Counted from the first letter of the stretch, positions 1 to 18,853 are shown. The stretch is DNA of 64,000 bases from Castanea sativa (GCF_040712315.1 NC_134021.1:30094001-30158000); one strand, 5' to 3'. Notes: a model not told the origin generated them from the sequence alone. A program made the numbers and translations.

Positions 1-382
1 TAATTATTTTATTAGGTAGTTTATATTATTTTATTGGGTTGTATGTAAAAATAAAAACTAGGATATATAGTAAGTTGTAAAATGAATTGGTAAAATAGAT
101 AAAATAGTATTTGAGAATGTAAAATAAGTTAGGTTTTTTTTTTTTTTGCATTCCCAGATGCTAATGCTATTATAACAAGGATGGAATTTTGGGTTTACAA
201 ACCCTGATAGAGCATGGTTTTAAGGGTTAAGTAGGTGGTTTTAAGGGTTAAGTAGGTAAAATAGTGACGGGGATGCTGGTGCTCTAACTCATAAAAAATT
301 GTGTTGTATTTACGGACCGTTTCAAATAGGAGTAATTGTTAGTGATGGGCTTCATTTACACTATAGTCCATACAACATATTT
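1..382. other. AT-rich flank with a 22-bp tandem doublet
   Basis: No coding potential is visible. A 22-bp unit with core GGTTTTAAGGGTTAAGTAGG is repeated twice head to tail at about 213-257. The stretch GATGCTGGTGCTCT at about 272-285 resembles the terminus of Tourist/PIF-type MITEs, but no partner terminus is visible, so I do not call an element. Confidence 0.4.
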
Positions 383-773
383 TTAGAAGAAATATGTGAG
401 ATCACTGCGCACACTTGGTGCAGTAGTTACTTCGCAAGTATAAGGGCTTGTGGGGGTGCAATAGTCACTTCACAAGTATAAGTACTTGTAGGGTGTGGAG
501 AGCAGGGGTTGGGGTTAAAGTCTCTAGGAGGAAGCTTCACACACACACACACACATATATATATTTAGGCTCACACATATATACACTTAGATTTGACTAG
601 AGTATAAATTCTACCACCGTGCACCTTTGGTGCAGTGGTCACTCCACAAGTATAAATGCTTGTAAGGTGTGGGGGGTAAGGGTCGGGGTTCAAGTTTCTA
701 GGAGAGAGCTATACACACACATACACTTAGATTAAGCTAGATTAGAAATTTTATCTTTGTAAAAAAAAAAAAA

Positions 774-804
<31 letters not shown>

Positions 805-819
805 TTAGAAATATGTGAG
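383..819 (+). mobile_element. Nested pair of tRNA-derived SINEs
   Basis: Two copies of one SINE family lie head to tail, about 401-611 and 612-780. Each has an A-box-like GGTGCAGTGGTCAC, a B-box-like GGTTCAAGTTTC (degenerate GGTTAAAGTCTC in the first copy), a 3' block ACTTAGATT..CTAGA..AAATTCTA, and, after the second copy, an A/AAG-rich tail. The compound is bracketed by a target duplication: TTAGAA-GA-AATATGTGAG at 383-400 and TTAGAAATATGTGAG at 805-819. One outer insertion with a second copy inserted in its tail explains this. The first copy also has an internal duplication of the ACAAGTATAAG..CTTGT segment. Confidence 0.8.
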
Positions 820-1015
820 GGGATGGGGGTAGTTGAGTCATTTCAAATATAGTAACAGTTAGGCATAGATTTAAAACCCTAAACCCTTCTCTCCCATGAC
901 TCCATAAGACCCCATTCTGCGAGACTGCGCCTCTCTCTCTCTCTCTCTCTCTCTCTATCGTATATAACTCAGGAGCTACACTCACTACTCATTCTCTCTG
1001 CTTAATCACTGAACC
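820..1015 (+). promoter_or_regulatory. GAR1 promoter and 5' UTR
   Basis: A telo-box (AAACCCTAAACCCT) is at 874-887, a 26-bp CT tract at 931-956 and a TATA-like TATATAA at 961-967. The start codon at 1016 lies about 50 bases past the TATA box, so the leader is short. Telo-boxes are typical of plant promoters for ribosomal-protein and ribosome-biogenesis genes, which fits GAR1. The transcription start is inferred, not seen. Confidence 0.65.
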
Positions 1016-2258
1016 ATGAGACCACCGAGAGGCGGAGGCCGTGGACGCGGTGGCAGTGGTTTTAGAGGTGGCCGAGACGGAGGTCGCGGCGGCGGTTTTA
1101 GAGGTGGCCGTTTTGGTGGTCGTGGTGGAGGCGGTGGCTTCCGTGACGAGGGCCCACCTTCCGAAGTCGTAGGTCTGTTTGGTTTCATGGTTACGGTTTG
1201 TGTTTTGTTGAAATAATGAAGCTTTAGGAGTAAATAACGTAATGGGTTTTTGGTGTGTGTGTGTGTGTGTGTGCAGAGGTTTCGTCATTCGTTCATGCAT
1301 GTGAGGGTGATGCAGTGACAAAGCTCACAAATGAGAAGATACCCTTTTTCAATGCTCCAATATATCTGCACAACAAGACCCAGATTGGCAAAGTTGATGA
1401 AATCTTTGGCCCCATCAATGAATCTGTCAGTTCTGTTCTTCTTCTCTTAATTTGGGGAAGTGGCTTTTTTTTGTGTGTTTGTTTTTGACATGTGGTATGG
1501 TTTTGACAGTTATTTTCAATTAAGATGATGGAAGGCATTGTGGCAACTTCATATGCTGCCGGGGATAAATTCTACATTGACCCTGCTAAGCTTTTGCCTC
1601 TTTCAAGATTTCTCACACAGCCTAAGTATGTTCTTATACTTGCCCACTCTCTTTTATGAAAATTGCATATATTGGTTGTCTGAGACTGACAGCGGATGAC
1701 TATGGTGTTTTTCATAGCTTGGATTTGTTGGTTTTAAAAAAAAAAAAACTTTTTGTGTAAGAAATGTACTACTTTTTTCTTAGAGATATGAATTAAGTCT
1801 TACATAAGAATGTCCACAGGCCTATTGTCCAATTCAGAATATCATTGATAGTTTATGTGTGTGTACTGAAGAAACTTAGTATATGATCCCACTAGAATTG
1901 CAAAAATGAAAGATTGACCTCACATTAAAAAGTATAAAACACTCAAAGTGAGCGTTTTTTTGTTTTATGTTTTTTAAAATCTTGTTTTTTTAGGGGGTGG
2001 GAGTTGGGTGGCCATGAAGGCTTTGCAATTTGAAACCAGGATTTGTACTGAGCATATGTGAAAAAGGGATAAGTCTATTTTGATTTTTTACATATGGCAC
2101 CTTAGAAGGAAGATGCTAGGGCCTGGGCTTTAATGTAAACTTTTAGGAAGACACTAGTCAATGTTCAGAGGGTTATGTCTGGTCAGTTGATTTGATGAAA
2201 TATTAGATTTTTCCATTAAAACAAAACTAGCCTAAGTGCTACAGTTTCATTAAATGAG

Positions 2259-2300
<42 letters not shown>

Positions 2301-3692
2301 GTATCATTTTATATACTTGAGTTTCAAGCAATAGATACGCCTCTGGAGTTGCTCTTTTAAAAGCTTGGCTGCTACTTCTTGTTTTGCCAGTGATGGTGGT
2401 TTGTTTGGCATGTAAATGCTTACACAATCAGCTTGGTGACAGTTTTACTTATTGTTATATCTTGGGATTTGCCTGCAAAGGGACTCATTCTTGCATCTAA
2501 TTTTGAAAGATTAAATAAGTGATAGGATTTTTCTGGTTATTATGTATGCTTTATAGAATTGTTTGTTCCATGACACCTTCATGACATCCTACTATCCGTA
2601 CCATGGGCTTCACACCTTCATACCATTTACCTTCATAACATCCTACTTCATTTTCCATGAAAGTTATTGATGGTAAGTAACATGTCATTAAGAGGAACTT
2701 CCATTGATTTTAAAATAATATTGGGCTTGGAAGATTAGGCTGGAGAATGAAGTCATGGGTTCAACGTGTAACTTACCAATAAACAAACAACATTTGGCTT
2801 AGAAGTTGGGATAGACATGATTGACAATATTACATCACTTCTCAGATAGTTAACCTACAGCTTCTCGTGATTTTAGCATGTATTAATGACATTATTTTAT
2901 CCTCCACCTCAACCTCAATGTTCTCTCTCTCCTCCATTTAGCTTAGCATAGCAAACGAGGGTTTAGTGTTAAATGCTTTATTATCCTATTTTTTAACCTT
3001 TGAAATATCCATTAATTGTAGCAATACTCTTTACACTAAACATATTAGGGAAGAAAAAATATACAGATCTTTGCTGGGCCACTGGGGTGTTGATAATGCT
3101 TAGTGTGTATTTCAATTGTTGTCTGATGTGTCACTAGTGTTGTAACTGTACCTTTGTCCAATTGGGGATATGTGCATGGCACAGGCGTTTTGTATGCTTT
3201 TGCTGGTTAGGATACACTATAGCACAGTTATTAATTCTTGAGTTGCTGCAACAAGTGCTTGTATTCAGTCCTGCAACTTGATTCTTAATATTATCTTTAT
3301 TAAGATGTCAATTGATTATCACATCATATATGAATTGCTCACCAGTTTGAATGCCTCCCCAACTACTGGATGAATGGGGAGTTATATTAAATCGCTTGAA
3401 TGTACGCTCATGCTTTTGAACACAATTGGTGATATCTGTTTTGAATTGCATGGTTCACGTGAATTCTTGTTAATTTTGTGCATGTTGTTGAGATCTGACA
3501 ATAGTGGCTTGATATTTTAGGGGACAGGCACAAGCTGGCGGTAGAGGTGGTCGTGGAGGCAGAGGTGGTGGTAGAGGAGGTGGTGGTCGTGGAGGAGGAG
3601 GTTTCCGTGGAAGGGGCGCTCCAAGGGGTGGCAGAGGCCCTCCTAGAGGTGGTAGCCGTGGTGGTGGCTTCAGGGGCAGAGGAAGATTTTAG
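1016..3692 (+). CDS. GAR1: H/ACA ribonucleoprotein complex subunit 1 (GAR1-like)
   Basis: Four exons: 1016-1172, 1277-1425, 1510-1625 and 3521-3692, all with GT-AG introns. They join to 594 nt and 197 residues plus stop. Residues 1-46 and about 142-197 are RGG/FRGG-rich (GAR domains). The Gar1 core runs from about 47 to 141 and holds [20 protein letters not shown] and the segment around [10 protein letters not shown]. In the family, GAR1 binds dyskerin/NAP57 in H/ACA snoRNPs that pseudouridylate rRNA in nucleoli and Cajal bodies. Intron 1 is only 104 bp and ends in a GT microsatellite directly before the acceptor; intron 3 is 1.9 kb. The start was chosen because MRPPRGGG matches the usual plant N terminus and lies 49 bases past the TATA-like box. 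Identification is strong; the symbol follows family usage. Confidence 0.95.
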
Positions 3693-4185
3693 AACATCAA
3701 TGTGTAATATTGTTAGTGCTCTTCTCGTCTGCGTTGTCATTTTAAGAAGCACTGGGCAAAAAAGAATCAAAATTTGAAATGCTGATTTTAGCTATGGCTT
3801 TTGGATGTTATTGGAATATTTGTAGCCCTTTTTCTAATTGCAATTGGTACCTAGAAGCAATTTAGTTCATGAATATTATAATTGTGATTTAGTCAATGTT
3901 CCTTAGATTTGATTAGTGGTCCCGCATGCATTTGTTGCAATCCATTATTATTCAAATTATCTTCATTGTGTGGCATAAGATTAAACTCTTCTATATCCGT
4001 GCTCCTTGGTAATTATAATATGCATTCATTTAGTGATGAACCACCCTTTTTTATTTTTGGAGAGAAACCTATGTTTGTTTTGAGTGCGTCTTAATAGGAC
4101 TTAATGGTTTTCTTTGGACTCTCTCTCTACCACTGCTTTTTTGGAGAGAAGCTGTTTAGAATTATTGGGAATAGCCATTAGAAAA
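3693..4185 (+). other. GAR1 3' UTR and 3' flank
   Basis: T-rich sequence follows the GAR1 stop. No clear polyadenylation signal and no second reading frame stand out. The 3' UTR probably ends within the first 200-300 bases, but the site cannot be fixed from sequence alone. Confidence 0.4.
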
Positions 4186-4216
4186 ACTAGTATTATGGTT
4201 GCGCAATGCACGACTT
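4184..4216 (-). mobile_element. Helitron-like 3' terminus (candidate)
   Basis: Read on the minus strand, an imperfect hairpin (GTCGTGC-ATT-GCGCAAC) is followed about 7 bases later by CTAG and then T. This is the layout of Helitron 3' ends, a short hairpin near a CTRR end inserted before T. The body would extend to higher coordinates, but I could not identify a 5' TC end or any Rep/helicase coding sequence. Confidence 0.35.
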
Positions 4217-5244
4217 AATATAAAATATTTTGATAATATAATTAAATTTAATAAAAAATAAAATGAAAAATGAATTAATTTAAAATTTAGGATTAAAAAA
4301 TAAATTGTACTTGTACACATAAAAGAAATTTAATTTTTATTTCTTATTTTGATATTTAAATCATTTGTTTTAGTGTTGATTTTATTCAAATAGTTATAAG
4401 TTATATCAACCCTAAACCAGCATATGTAACATTCTAAATTAATAATAAAAAAAAATATAATACTCTAACTTAATGTAACATTCTAACTTTCTAATAAATA
4501 AATACAATACTCTAATTTAATGTAACATTATAACTTTAAGAACACATTATTTTTTTATCCTAAAAAAAACACAAATATTAATATTACACATAAAAAAAAT
4601 AATGTATTCAATAATTGAAATGGTTGAAAACAAAATTAAGCCAAAACCTCAATTCATTACTGAAAAAATATCCAAAATTTTGAGATTAAAAAAAAAAGGA
4701 AATTAAGTAAAGATAGACTTTCATAGAAATTTGGACGGATGGATTTTCTTGTATCCAATTTCATGTTTGACAGCAAATTTTGCTTTTAATTAAAGAATAT
4801 AGATTACATGGAACAAAGCACCAAACAAAAGTCATAACAAATTAAATCCATTATAAAATATTGATGTCAGCAACAAATAATCATGTAATAAGAAATTGAA
4901 AAAATACAAATATATTGCTTGCTATATTGACTTCTAAAAAAATACTAAAATGTGTGATCAAACATAGAATTTCTGTCTATCTATAAAACTTGTTGATAAA
5001 AATCATATTATATATAATAAAAAGGCAACAAATACACAAAATCTATTTAATTTGATGACAGAAAAAAAATTACCTAATAAAATGAAAATAAAATCTAAAA
5101 AATGGCTCACACCTTTCCCTGAAGTAAGTGGTATATCTGATGATCGTAATACCCGGTCACGTCTTGCAATAATAAAAATAAACAAACCAAAAATAAGTGG
5201 TGATTTAAGGATTGACAATTTTTACATGGACTTCTAAATGGTCT

Positions 5245-5375
5245 CTGGTGGTTTCATGACGGCTTGCATTGCAGACTCTGACAGGCTCTGTGACGGTCCC
5301 CAATGCAGGCTCTGTAACAGTCTGTGACGGCCTCCATTGCAGGCTCTGTGCCGGACTCCATTGCTGCCAGTAGAG
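5245..5375. repeat. Imperfect 30-35 bp tandem repeats
   Basis: About four degenerate units, each with a variant of GCAGGCTCTGTRACRGTC and CCATTGCAGG. A 70-codon minus-strand frame crosses the array, but its composition follows the repeat and no protein family is recognisable. Confidence 0.5.
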
Positions 5376-8082
5376 ATGGGTTGTGCTTGAATCACTTGTG
5401 AAGTTGGTCCTCCCAACTCCATGGCTTCTTCACCCGCCTTCTTCATTTAATGTACCGCAAAGTCAGAAAAATCAAAGGAAGAATATAGCAAATAATTGTA
5501 AAGTAGGTAGTAGAAATAATGAAACACCAAAAAACTCTGTGTATATATAGTGAGAATTTTAGGTTGTGAAGAAGATAATATGAACAAAAATAAGTAGTTT
5601 AGGTGAAACTCAAATACTTTTTTTATTTTTTTATTTTTAACTTTATTATTAGGAAAAAGATGACATAAGATGCAAATTTATCCCCCAAGAAAAAAAAAAA
5701 AAAACATAGGGAAAAAAAAATGCATTGAATCAAAATACTCGTATAATACCTGCATTGAACAGCCACATTTCAATGTGAAGTGTGTTTGGTGAAAATGTGA
5801 CATAGTGTTTAAGGAAAGAAGAAAAATGGATACTCCAACAGGGAACTGTTTGGGCTTCGCAGAGTTCCATGTAAACACAATCTTAGATTCATGGTGGAAC
5901 TGTTGCAATCAAATCAAGCGTGTGGTTCCCAACTTTTAAAGGATTGTATAATGAATTAAGAAGAAAGAAATAGAATCAAAAGAAAGAAATGGAATAAGAA
6001 GGAAGAGAAATTAAGATTGATAACAAGTCCTATTTAGAAGCATTAGACAACGTAATAGCAAATTCCATATATAGATTCAAAATTATCTTTAATCATTTGT
6101 TTGTCTTTCGTCTTTCCTGCACATTACTCAACAATTCAGAAGTTTAAATTTTGAATAACAGTTTATTTCAATGCTTTGATTATATTTCGCATCCTACAGA
6201 ATTTTTTACATCTTGTAACCCTTGTGATTTCAGATACAATTGAATGAAGGAAAATTTCAATAGAGGAGAGTTGAGATGTCACTATTATAAAATGGAAATA
6301 ATATTTGTTATTTGTCAATCGTCATATCCTTCACTAAAGTCCCATATTCACCAAGATGCTTCTATCTAACCAGGCAACATATTATAACAATTAAGAAGTA
6401 GACGTAGTATTGGTCAGTTTTGAACACATATTTCTTTCAATTTTTCTCCATTTTCTATTGATGTCAGTTTCTTTTACTCTGGATTTTCATTGTTGAGTGA
6501 AGGCTTGGTTATTGGCAGCTTGTGGGAGGTTTGATATTGTGGGTCTTCAAAGATATAAGTTCAGTAGCTTTCATCAGTCTTAGAGGAAGATGATAATATG
6601 ATATACATAAAATTTTTTTTTAAAAAAAATTCACCATGATAATATGATATATGAGTATTTTCCAAAATTCACCATCTTCTCTATTTTAAAGAAAGAAAGA
6701 AAAAAAAAAACAAATTCACTTGGTGATTGAAATTACTGCTGAGTGTTGACTTTTCTCCAAAAAAAAAAAAAAAAATTATAAGGAGTAGTCTTCAATTTGG
6801 GAAGTTTTTAATGAAGTCGGTAAAACAAACTATATCAAGTAGCTTAATCAATTAAAAATTAAAACCGTCTATTTTTTATGATAGCATTAACTGAATAGTA
6901 GCTTCAATTTGTGTTTTTTTAGGTTTAGAGATAGGTATGGAATGCTATAAATAAGAGATAATTAATGAGATCTTAATTAGAATATTAGCATTAATAAGTG
7001 TCTTTTTTGACCGTTATAACTCCTAATTACTAATAAGCATGAGTCTCAAAAAACTTTGTGATAGAACTTTATCATACGTACAAAATAAGCATAGATTTTT
7101 TTTTATCTTTATTTAAAAAAAAAAAAAGGATATTGCTATTATATTCAACCCTATAAGAATTTAAGCACAGATTAAATTTTCATTATTTTTGACAATTTTT
7201 CTTTGATTCCTTTATAATTTATATATTGTATTGATTTAAATGAATTTTTTCTCAAGCTTTCAGAGGATGGACTTTAGATAAGATGTTCAACTTTTATACG
7301 CCAAGCATTGATTGTAAGTCTTGTACATGGAACAAATTGAGATAAGAAATTAAGAAATTCCAAGGTCATTAAAATGGAATAGGTCCCTTACTGACCTAAC
7401 CAATTGGAATATGATGAAATTTCTTCCCATCCACACTAAACGTTGTGTACACTTCAAATTTTTTCTGCATCTCATAATGATACGTTGTGGAATGGTGTCA
7501 TCCAAGTCTAACATGATTGAGAGTTGTAGTTGAGACTATGGCCTAGAAGCTTTACTATTCAATACTTTGCGAGAAAAATTAAACACTCATTTGATGTAAC
7601 AGGAGACTATGAAATTTGACATTGTATATACTGGGGTTTGTTCTTGATGTTGTGTAATTGTTGTAGGTATTAAAAACTCTAGTTTAATTAGTTGGCAAGT
7701 CATGTTCTTTAAGTGTGAAAAGTCTACAATGGAAAAATTTTATGTTCCTACAATAAATCTTTTGGAGAGAAAATTGTTAGCCCCCATCTCATTGGGACCC
7801 CCTATTATACAAAGGAAAAAAGGTCTAATATTCCTGAGTATAACTTAGTTACATGGAATTTTTGTGTAATTGGGCCTAGATTTCTTTTAAAAAATTTAAT
7901 TATAATTTAAACTCTAATTTGGTGATTTTTATATGATTTTTGTGGTTTGATTTTGATTTAACTTCTCATGAGTGCTAAATGCTGAGGTAAAAAAAACTTA
8001 ATAAAAGTGGTAAAAAAAATGCTAAATGCAAAATTAGAGTACCACTTGCCAATACTTCATACACTTCCTTATAAAGTTTCTA

Positions 8083-8086
<4 letters not shown>

Positions 8087-8136
<50 letters not shown>
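8087..8136. repeat. (AT)n microsatellite
   Basis: An uninterrupted alternating AT run of about 50 bases in the region downstream of the GDH1 stop. Confidence 0.95.
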
Positions 8137-8138
<2 letters not shown>

Positions 8139-8468
8139 TTGATTAATTGATATTGACTATAAGTCATTGTGCCTGGTATTGCCTCCAATTTAGGATTTAT
8201 TGCTTTAAAACGAGAGAGTTGCTGAAAGTGTTCAACAAGAGTTTTACTCTGACAAGTCTGTCAGCCTAAGCTGACATTAAAATGAAGAACGAAAAACTTA
8301 TACAACTAGTAAAAAAACAAAAAACTCTGAACTCTGTAATGTTATTGAATGCATGTAAACAACAGAGCCCTTTGTAAAATCACACGCTCAAGAGGAATAC
8401 CGAAAGGCTCTCAACAAGAATATGGTTGAGAATCATTGGAGCCTTTATTTGAAAGTAAACCAATTAAC

Positions 8469-15400
<6,932 letters not shown>

Positions 15401-16160
15401 AATCAGAATCGAATTCCTGAGGAATCCAAGAGAGCTCCAAAACCCTGTTAAATATAAATCCAGAATCTTGCAGACATTATAAAGAGCAACAGTGGATGAT
15501 GGAATACCTCAACGTCACACTCCAACATGTCGTGTGTCTCGAAAGAATATGATACCCTTTACCACACAGCATCAAACTCATCTTCCATTAATTAGCATAG
15601 TCACTTGTCACATTTTTTGGTGCATGGTAAGGGCCGCTTGATAATGTTGTTCTAATAACGTTATTTAAGTGTTGTAAAAATATGTGTAGGTGAAAAAATG
15701 TGTTGCATTGTTTAAATAACGAAAATTGCTGTTCAAATAATGTTACCAAACAGGCCTAAGTGTCTTTTACCAAAAACAATAACTTGTTGGTTTGAATTAA
15801 GAAATCAGCATCTTCAAAATAAATTAGGAATAAGATTGATTGCTATAACATCTCTCACACCCCATAAAAAAAGTGAGACTTCTGTGTATTTATTGATACG
15901 ACTTGTCGCACACTTGCATACTCTCAATCGGTCAAGGGAGTAAAATGAGAGAATAATCAAACGTGGAAATGCGAACCAGAAACCACTAGCAACACAAATG
16001 GGTAGACAACTACGTGCAATCCAACGCGATTCCCATAAAAAAACTATAACATCATTTGGAAAAGATGATGAAAGGCCAATGTGTTAATTATTATAAGTCT
16101 TTGCCATTAAATCTTATCTTAGTCGTTGCTTTGATTCTCAAAAATAAAAGAAGTCATTGC
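15401..16160. other. Intergenic, no gene seen
   Basis: Ordinary AT-rich sequence upstream of the predicted GDH1 promoter. No coherent coding frame or repeat boundary was found. Confidence 0.4.
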
Positions 16161-16180
16161 TTTCAAATTTGAATCTTATT

Positions 16181-16340
16181 ACCACCGTATACCCTTGGTG
16201 CGATGGTCACTCCACAAGTATAAGTGTTTGTGGGGTGTGGGAGTAAGGGCCGGGGTTCAAGTCTCCAAGAGGGAGTTTCACACATATATATACATAGATT
16301 AGGCTAAAGTAGAATTCTATCTTGTATTAAAAAAAAAAAA
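16181..16340 (+). mobile_element. tRNA-derived SINE, full length
   Basis: Same family as the copies near 0.4-0.8 kb: A-box-like GGTGCGATGGTCAC, B-box GGTTCAAGTCTCC, a conserved 3' block and an A tail. It is flanked by a duplication of the type TTGAATCTYATTA. Confidence 0.85.
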
Positions 16341-16354
16341 ATTGAATCTCATTA

Positions 16355-16425
16355 ACTACCGCACACCTTTGGTGCAGTGGTCACTTAGATTAAGTTAGAG
16401 TAAAAATTCTATATTGTATCAAAAA
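16355..16425 (+). mobile_element. SINE with internal deletion
   Basis: It begins ACTACCGCACACC and keeps the A-box block up to GGTCAC, then jumps directly to the 3' block TTAGATTAAG and a short A run. About 90 bases including the B-box are missing. A CAC trinucleotide at the join suggests a microhomology deletion. The flanks are again TTGAATCTCATTA. Confidence 0.8.
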
Positions 16426-17300
16426 ATTTGAATCTCATTATTAATATTATGGTGGGTATTTCATATTTGTAGGGCTTCAATTTGAATGCCTACTTGCGTG
16501 TTTCTGCCTGCTCACCCCATATCCAAGTATGTTTGTTGGAACAAAAGAGAGATATGTTTCATTTATAACAAAATTTAGGTAGTACCAAGTACAATTATGA
16601 GGTGTTGTATAAGTTTCACAATCAAATTTAAAGGGATGACAATCAATATTTTCTGATGTTTTAGACGAAAAAATTTAGAGTTTAAATTTCGATACTTATA
16701 AAAAAAATAAAAAAATAAAACTTTTTTCTTTATTTGTGATTAGTTTATAAATTGTGTCATAAAATTGTAATATCATTATATACCATAGATAGTATTTTTT
16801 TTTTAACAGACCAATTTTATTGGAGAAATTAAATGTACAGCACCTAAAAATCTTATAAATCTAGTTTTGTCCTTAAGTTATCATTGGGTTATTCTTTCTC
16901 AAAAAAAAAAAGAAAAAAAAAAGAAGAAGTTATCATTGGGTTATTCGTATCTTTGCTTTTTTTGCTTTTTCTAAGGTTTTGTCAGCCAAAAAGATTACAC
17001 TAATGGGATGAAAGCTCAACTTCAAGCAACTTTTTAAAAATGAGATCGTAGTCTCCTTTGCTGACCTGACCACAATTATTGAACAATTTCTGGCTGAAAT
17101 CGTGTAAGCATTTGCCTTTACTCACAGGTAGGCGATGTGCTTATCCTAATGGTCACACTTATTATAAGTTATAACAACCGGTGGATGTCATCCAGCGTGT
17201 GTATTATTAATTATTTTATAATACTAATATATATTATATTGTTTAAAAAATTAATTTTGATTATGTATTTATATGTCACTAAAATAATGAAATAAATTGT
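16426..17300. other. Intergenic, one tail-only insertion
   Basis: No gene is visible. The only structure is the A-rich insertion at 16895-16926, listed separately. Confidence 0.4.
16875..16946 (+). mobile_element. Tail-only retroposon insertion with 20-bp TSD
   Basis: AAGTTATCATTGGGTTATTC occurs at 16875-16894 and again, identically, at 16927-16946. Between them are 32 bases: TTTCTC followed by an A-rich run. This is the footprint of target-primed reverse transcription that copied only the 3' tail of a LINE or SINE RNA. Confidence 0.85.
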
Positions 17301-17301
17301 A

Positions 17302-17307
<6 letters not shown>

Positions 17308-17379
<72 letters not shown>
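17308..17379. repeat. (AT)n microsatellite
   Basis: About 70 bases of uninterrupted alternating AT. Confidence 0.95.
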
Positions 17380-17381
<2 letters not shown>

Positions 17382-17995
17382 AGTGTACATGTATATTTAG
17401 TTATTACATTTGACGTTTTCAATATAAGAATTCTTATGATTTTTTTTCTTTTTTTAAGAGTTTTTTTATTTTATTTAAATTTTCTTAAGAAAACGTATGA
17501 ACTTTTGAAGGTTGAACATCTAAGATTTAAGGTTTATAATTTTTAATTTGCAAAACTAAATATACATGTCAAGAGATTAAAAATATAATAACAATTGAAT
17601 AGAGAAATATAAAATTATATTATTTAATATCTTAAGTTTAATTTTATATACATGTGTCAATCACTTACAAAGATTAAACATTTTCCAAATATATAAATAA
17701 ACACAAATAACACATACAAAAACTCAATATATTCCCTAAACATAACTTTTAGAAACCCCAAATGTCGCTGAAGCACGGTATCAAGTTTTGACAGCGTTAT
17801 TGAGAGGTTTAGATCATATGTACCTAAAACTAAAGCTAATTTCATACTCTTCTTGATGACACTGATTTTCTCTCTCTCTCTCTCCCTTTTTCTTTTGGCC
17901 CTTCAATATTTGGTGAAATTGGAATATATAAAATAACATGCATTATAACATGAAAAACTAATGAAATTAAAAACTAAATGAAATACTACTTTTAT

Positions 17996-17999
<4 letters not shown>
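17380..17999. other. Intergenic, no gene seen
   Basis: AT-rich sequence between two AT microsatellites. A short CT run is present near 17.87 kb. Nothing coding. Confidence 0.4.

Positions 18000-18054
<55 letters not shown>
18000..18054. repeat. (TA)n microsatellite
   Basis: About 55 bases of TA repeats running directly into a G-run (about 18056-18066) that starts the LTR-like block. Confidence 0.95.
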
Positions 18055-18057
<3 letters not shown>

Positions 18058-18760
18058 GGGGGGGGGATAGAACGAGGACCCAAAGCAGTTAATGAAATGG
18101 GCAAGGGCAATTCCGAGGAGGTGAACTTCGTGAAGTGTCTTTAGAAAGAGCTTACATAACTTATAAAGAGGTTGAACTATTACAATTGATAAGAGCATCA
18201 AGGACTCCTACCTAACCTTGAAGGGACAAGAATCAAGGGTGAAGGGAGCATAGCGCAATCCAAGGGTGGAAAAGAACAACTTGGCATTGAACAAGAGAGG
18301 GAAGAAGAAGGAAGGACAAAGCAGTCATCCCTTTCGTATTAAATGTACTGCAACCATTTAGCTGGCTGCTTTAATGGAGAAATGACCATTAATAGTGTCC
18401 ACACATCTTATACCTTGGTGTAAAGCCTACTAGTAAGGCATTTATGAGACAAGTATCAAGGAAGTGTGATCAGAACTCTCCAAATGGAAAGCCCAGATGT
18501 ATTGTGGCTAACTATATAAAGAAAAGAAACACCTGGATCTTGGAGGGGGAAAAAAAAGAAAAAGAGAGAATACAATTGTAACAACATCCTCGAACCGAAC
18601 CAAACCTGAGGATAGACACTTAGCTATTTCAAGGCTCTTACCTATTCAATATATTCGTATTATCCCATAATCTAGTCTGATTTCCATTAATTATCATAAA
18701 ATGGGTACTTAGAGGATGATCTTTCATCCCACCTCTAAAAATTCATTGTGTGAGTAAAAG
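18055..18760. mobile_element. LTR-like fragment
   Basis: The composition is that of a plant LTR (moderate GC, AAGAGAAACACC, a GAGAATACAATTGTAACAAC tract and an end-like TTCATTGTGTGAGT). It resembles in layout the LTRs at 21.3 and 22.7 kb, but no matched TG..CA boundary or target duplication is visible. It probably represents a truncated LTR. Confidence 0.4.
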
Positions 18761-18807
18761 TAATACGATAATGACCATAGTTACGCTTTTTGCTCACTAC
18801 AATATAT

Positions 18808-18853
18808 ATATGTATGTATGTATGTATGTATATGTATGTATGTATGTATGTAT
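18808..18853. repeat. (TATG)n microsatellite
   Basis: Tetranucleotide run of TATG/TGTA with one interruption. Confidence 0.9.

Larger units (their letters stand above)
4217..8468. other. AT-rich intergenic region, no gene
   Basis: This region separates the GAR1 and GDH1 3' ends. The only GC-richer island is about 5245-5375: imperfect 30-35 bp repeats built on GCATTGCAGRCTCTG / GCAGGCTCTGTRAC followed by GACGG. Short poly-A and poly-T runs are scattered through, and an AT microsatellite lies near 8.09 kb. Nothing coding is supported. Confidence 0.5.

Noticed and set aside
989..1321. Minus-strand frames opposite GAR1 exon 1
   Set aside because: Shadow of the glycine-rich exon; no splice or family support.
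3408..3770. 120-residue minus-strand frame rich in Thr/Ser
   Set aside because: Antisense shadow of the GAR1 RGG exon; composition follows the GGT repeats.
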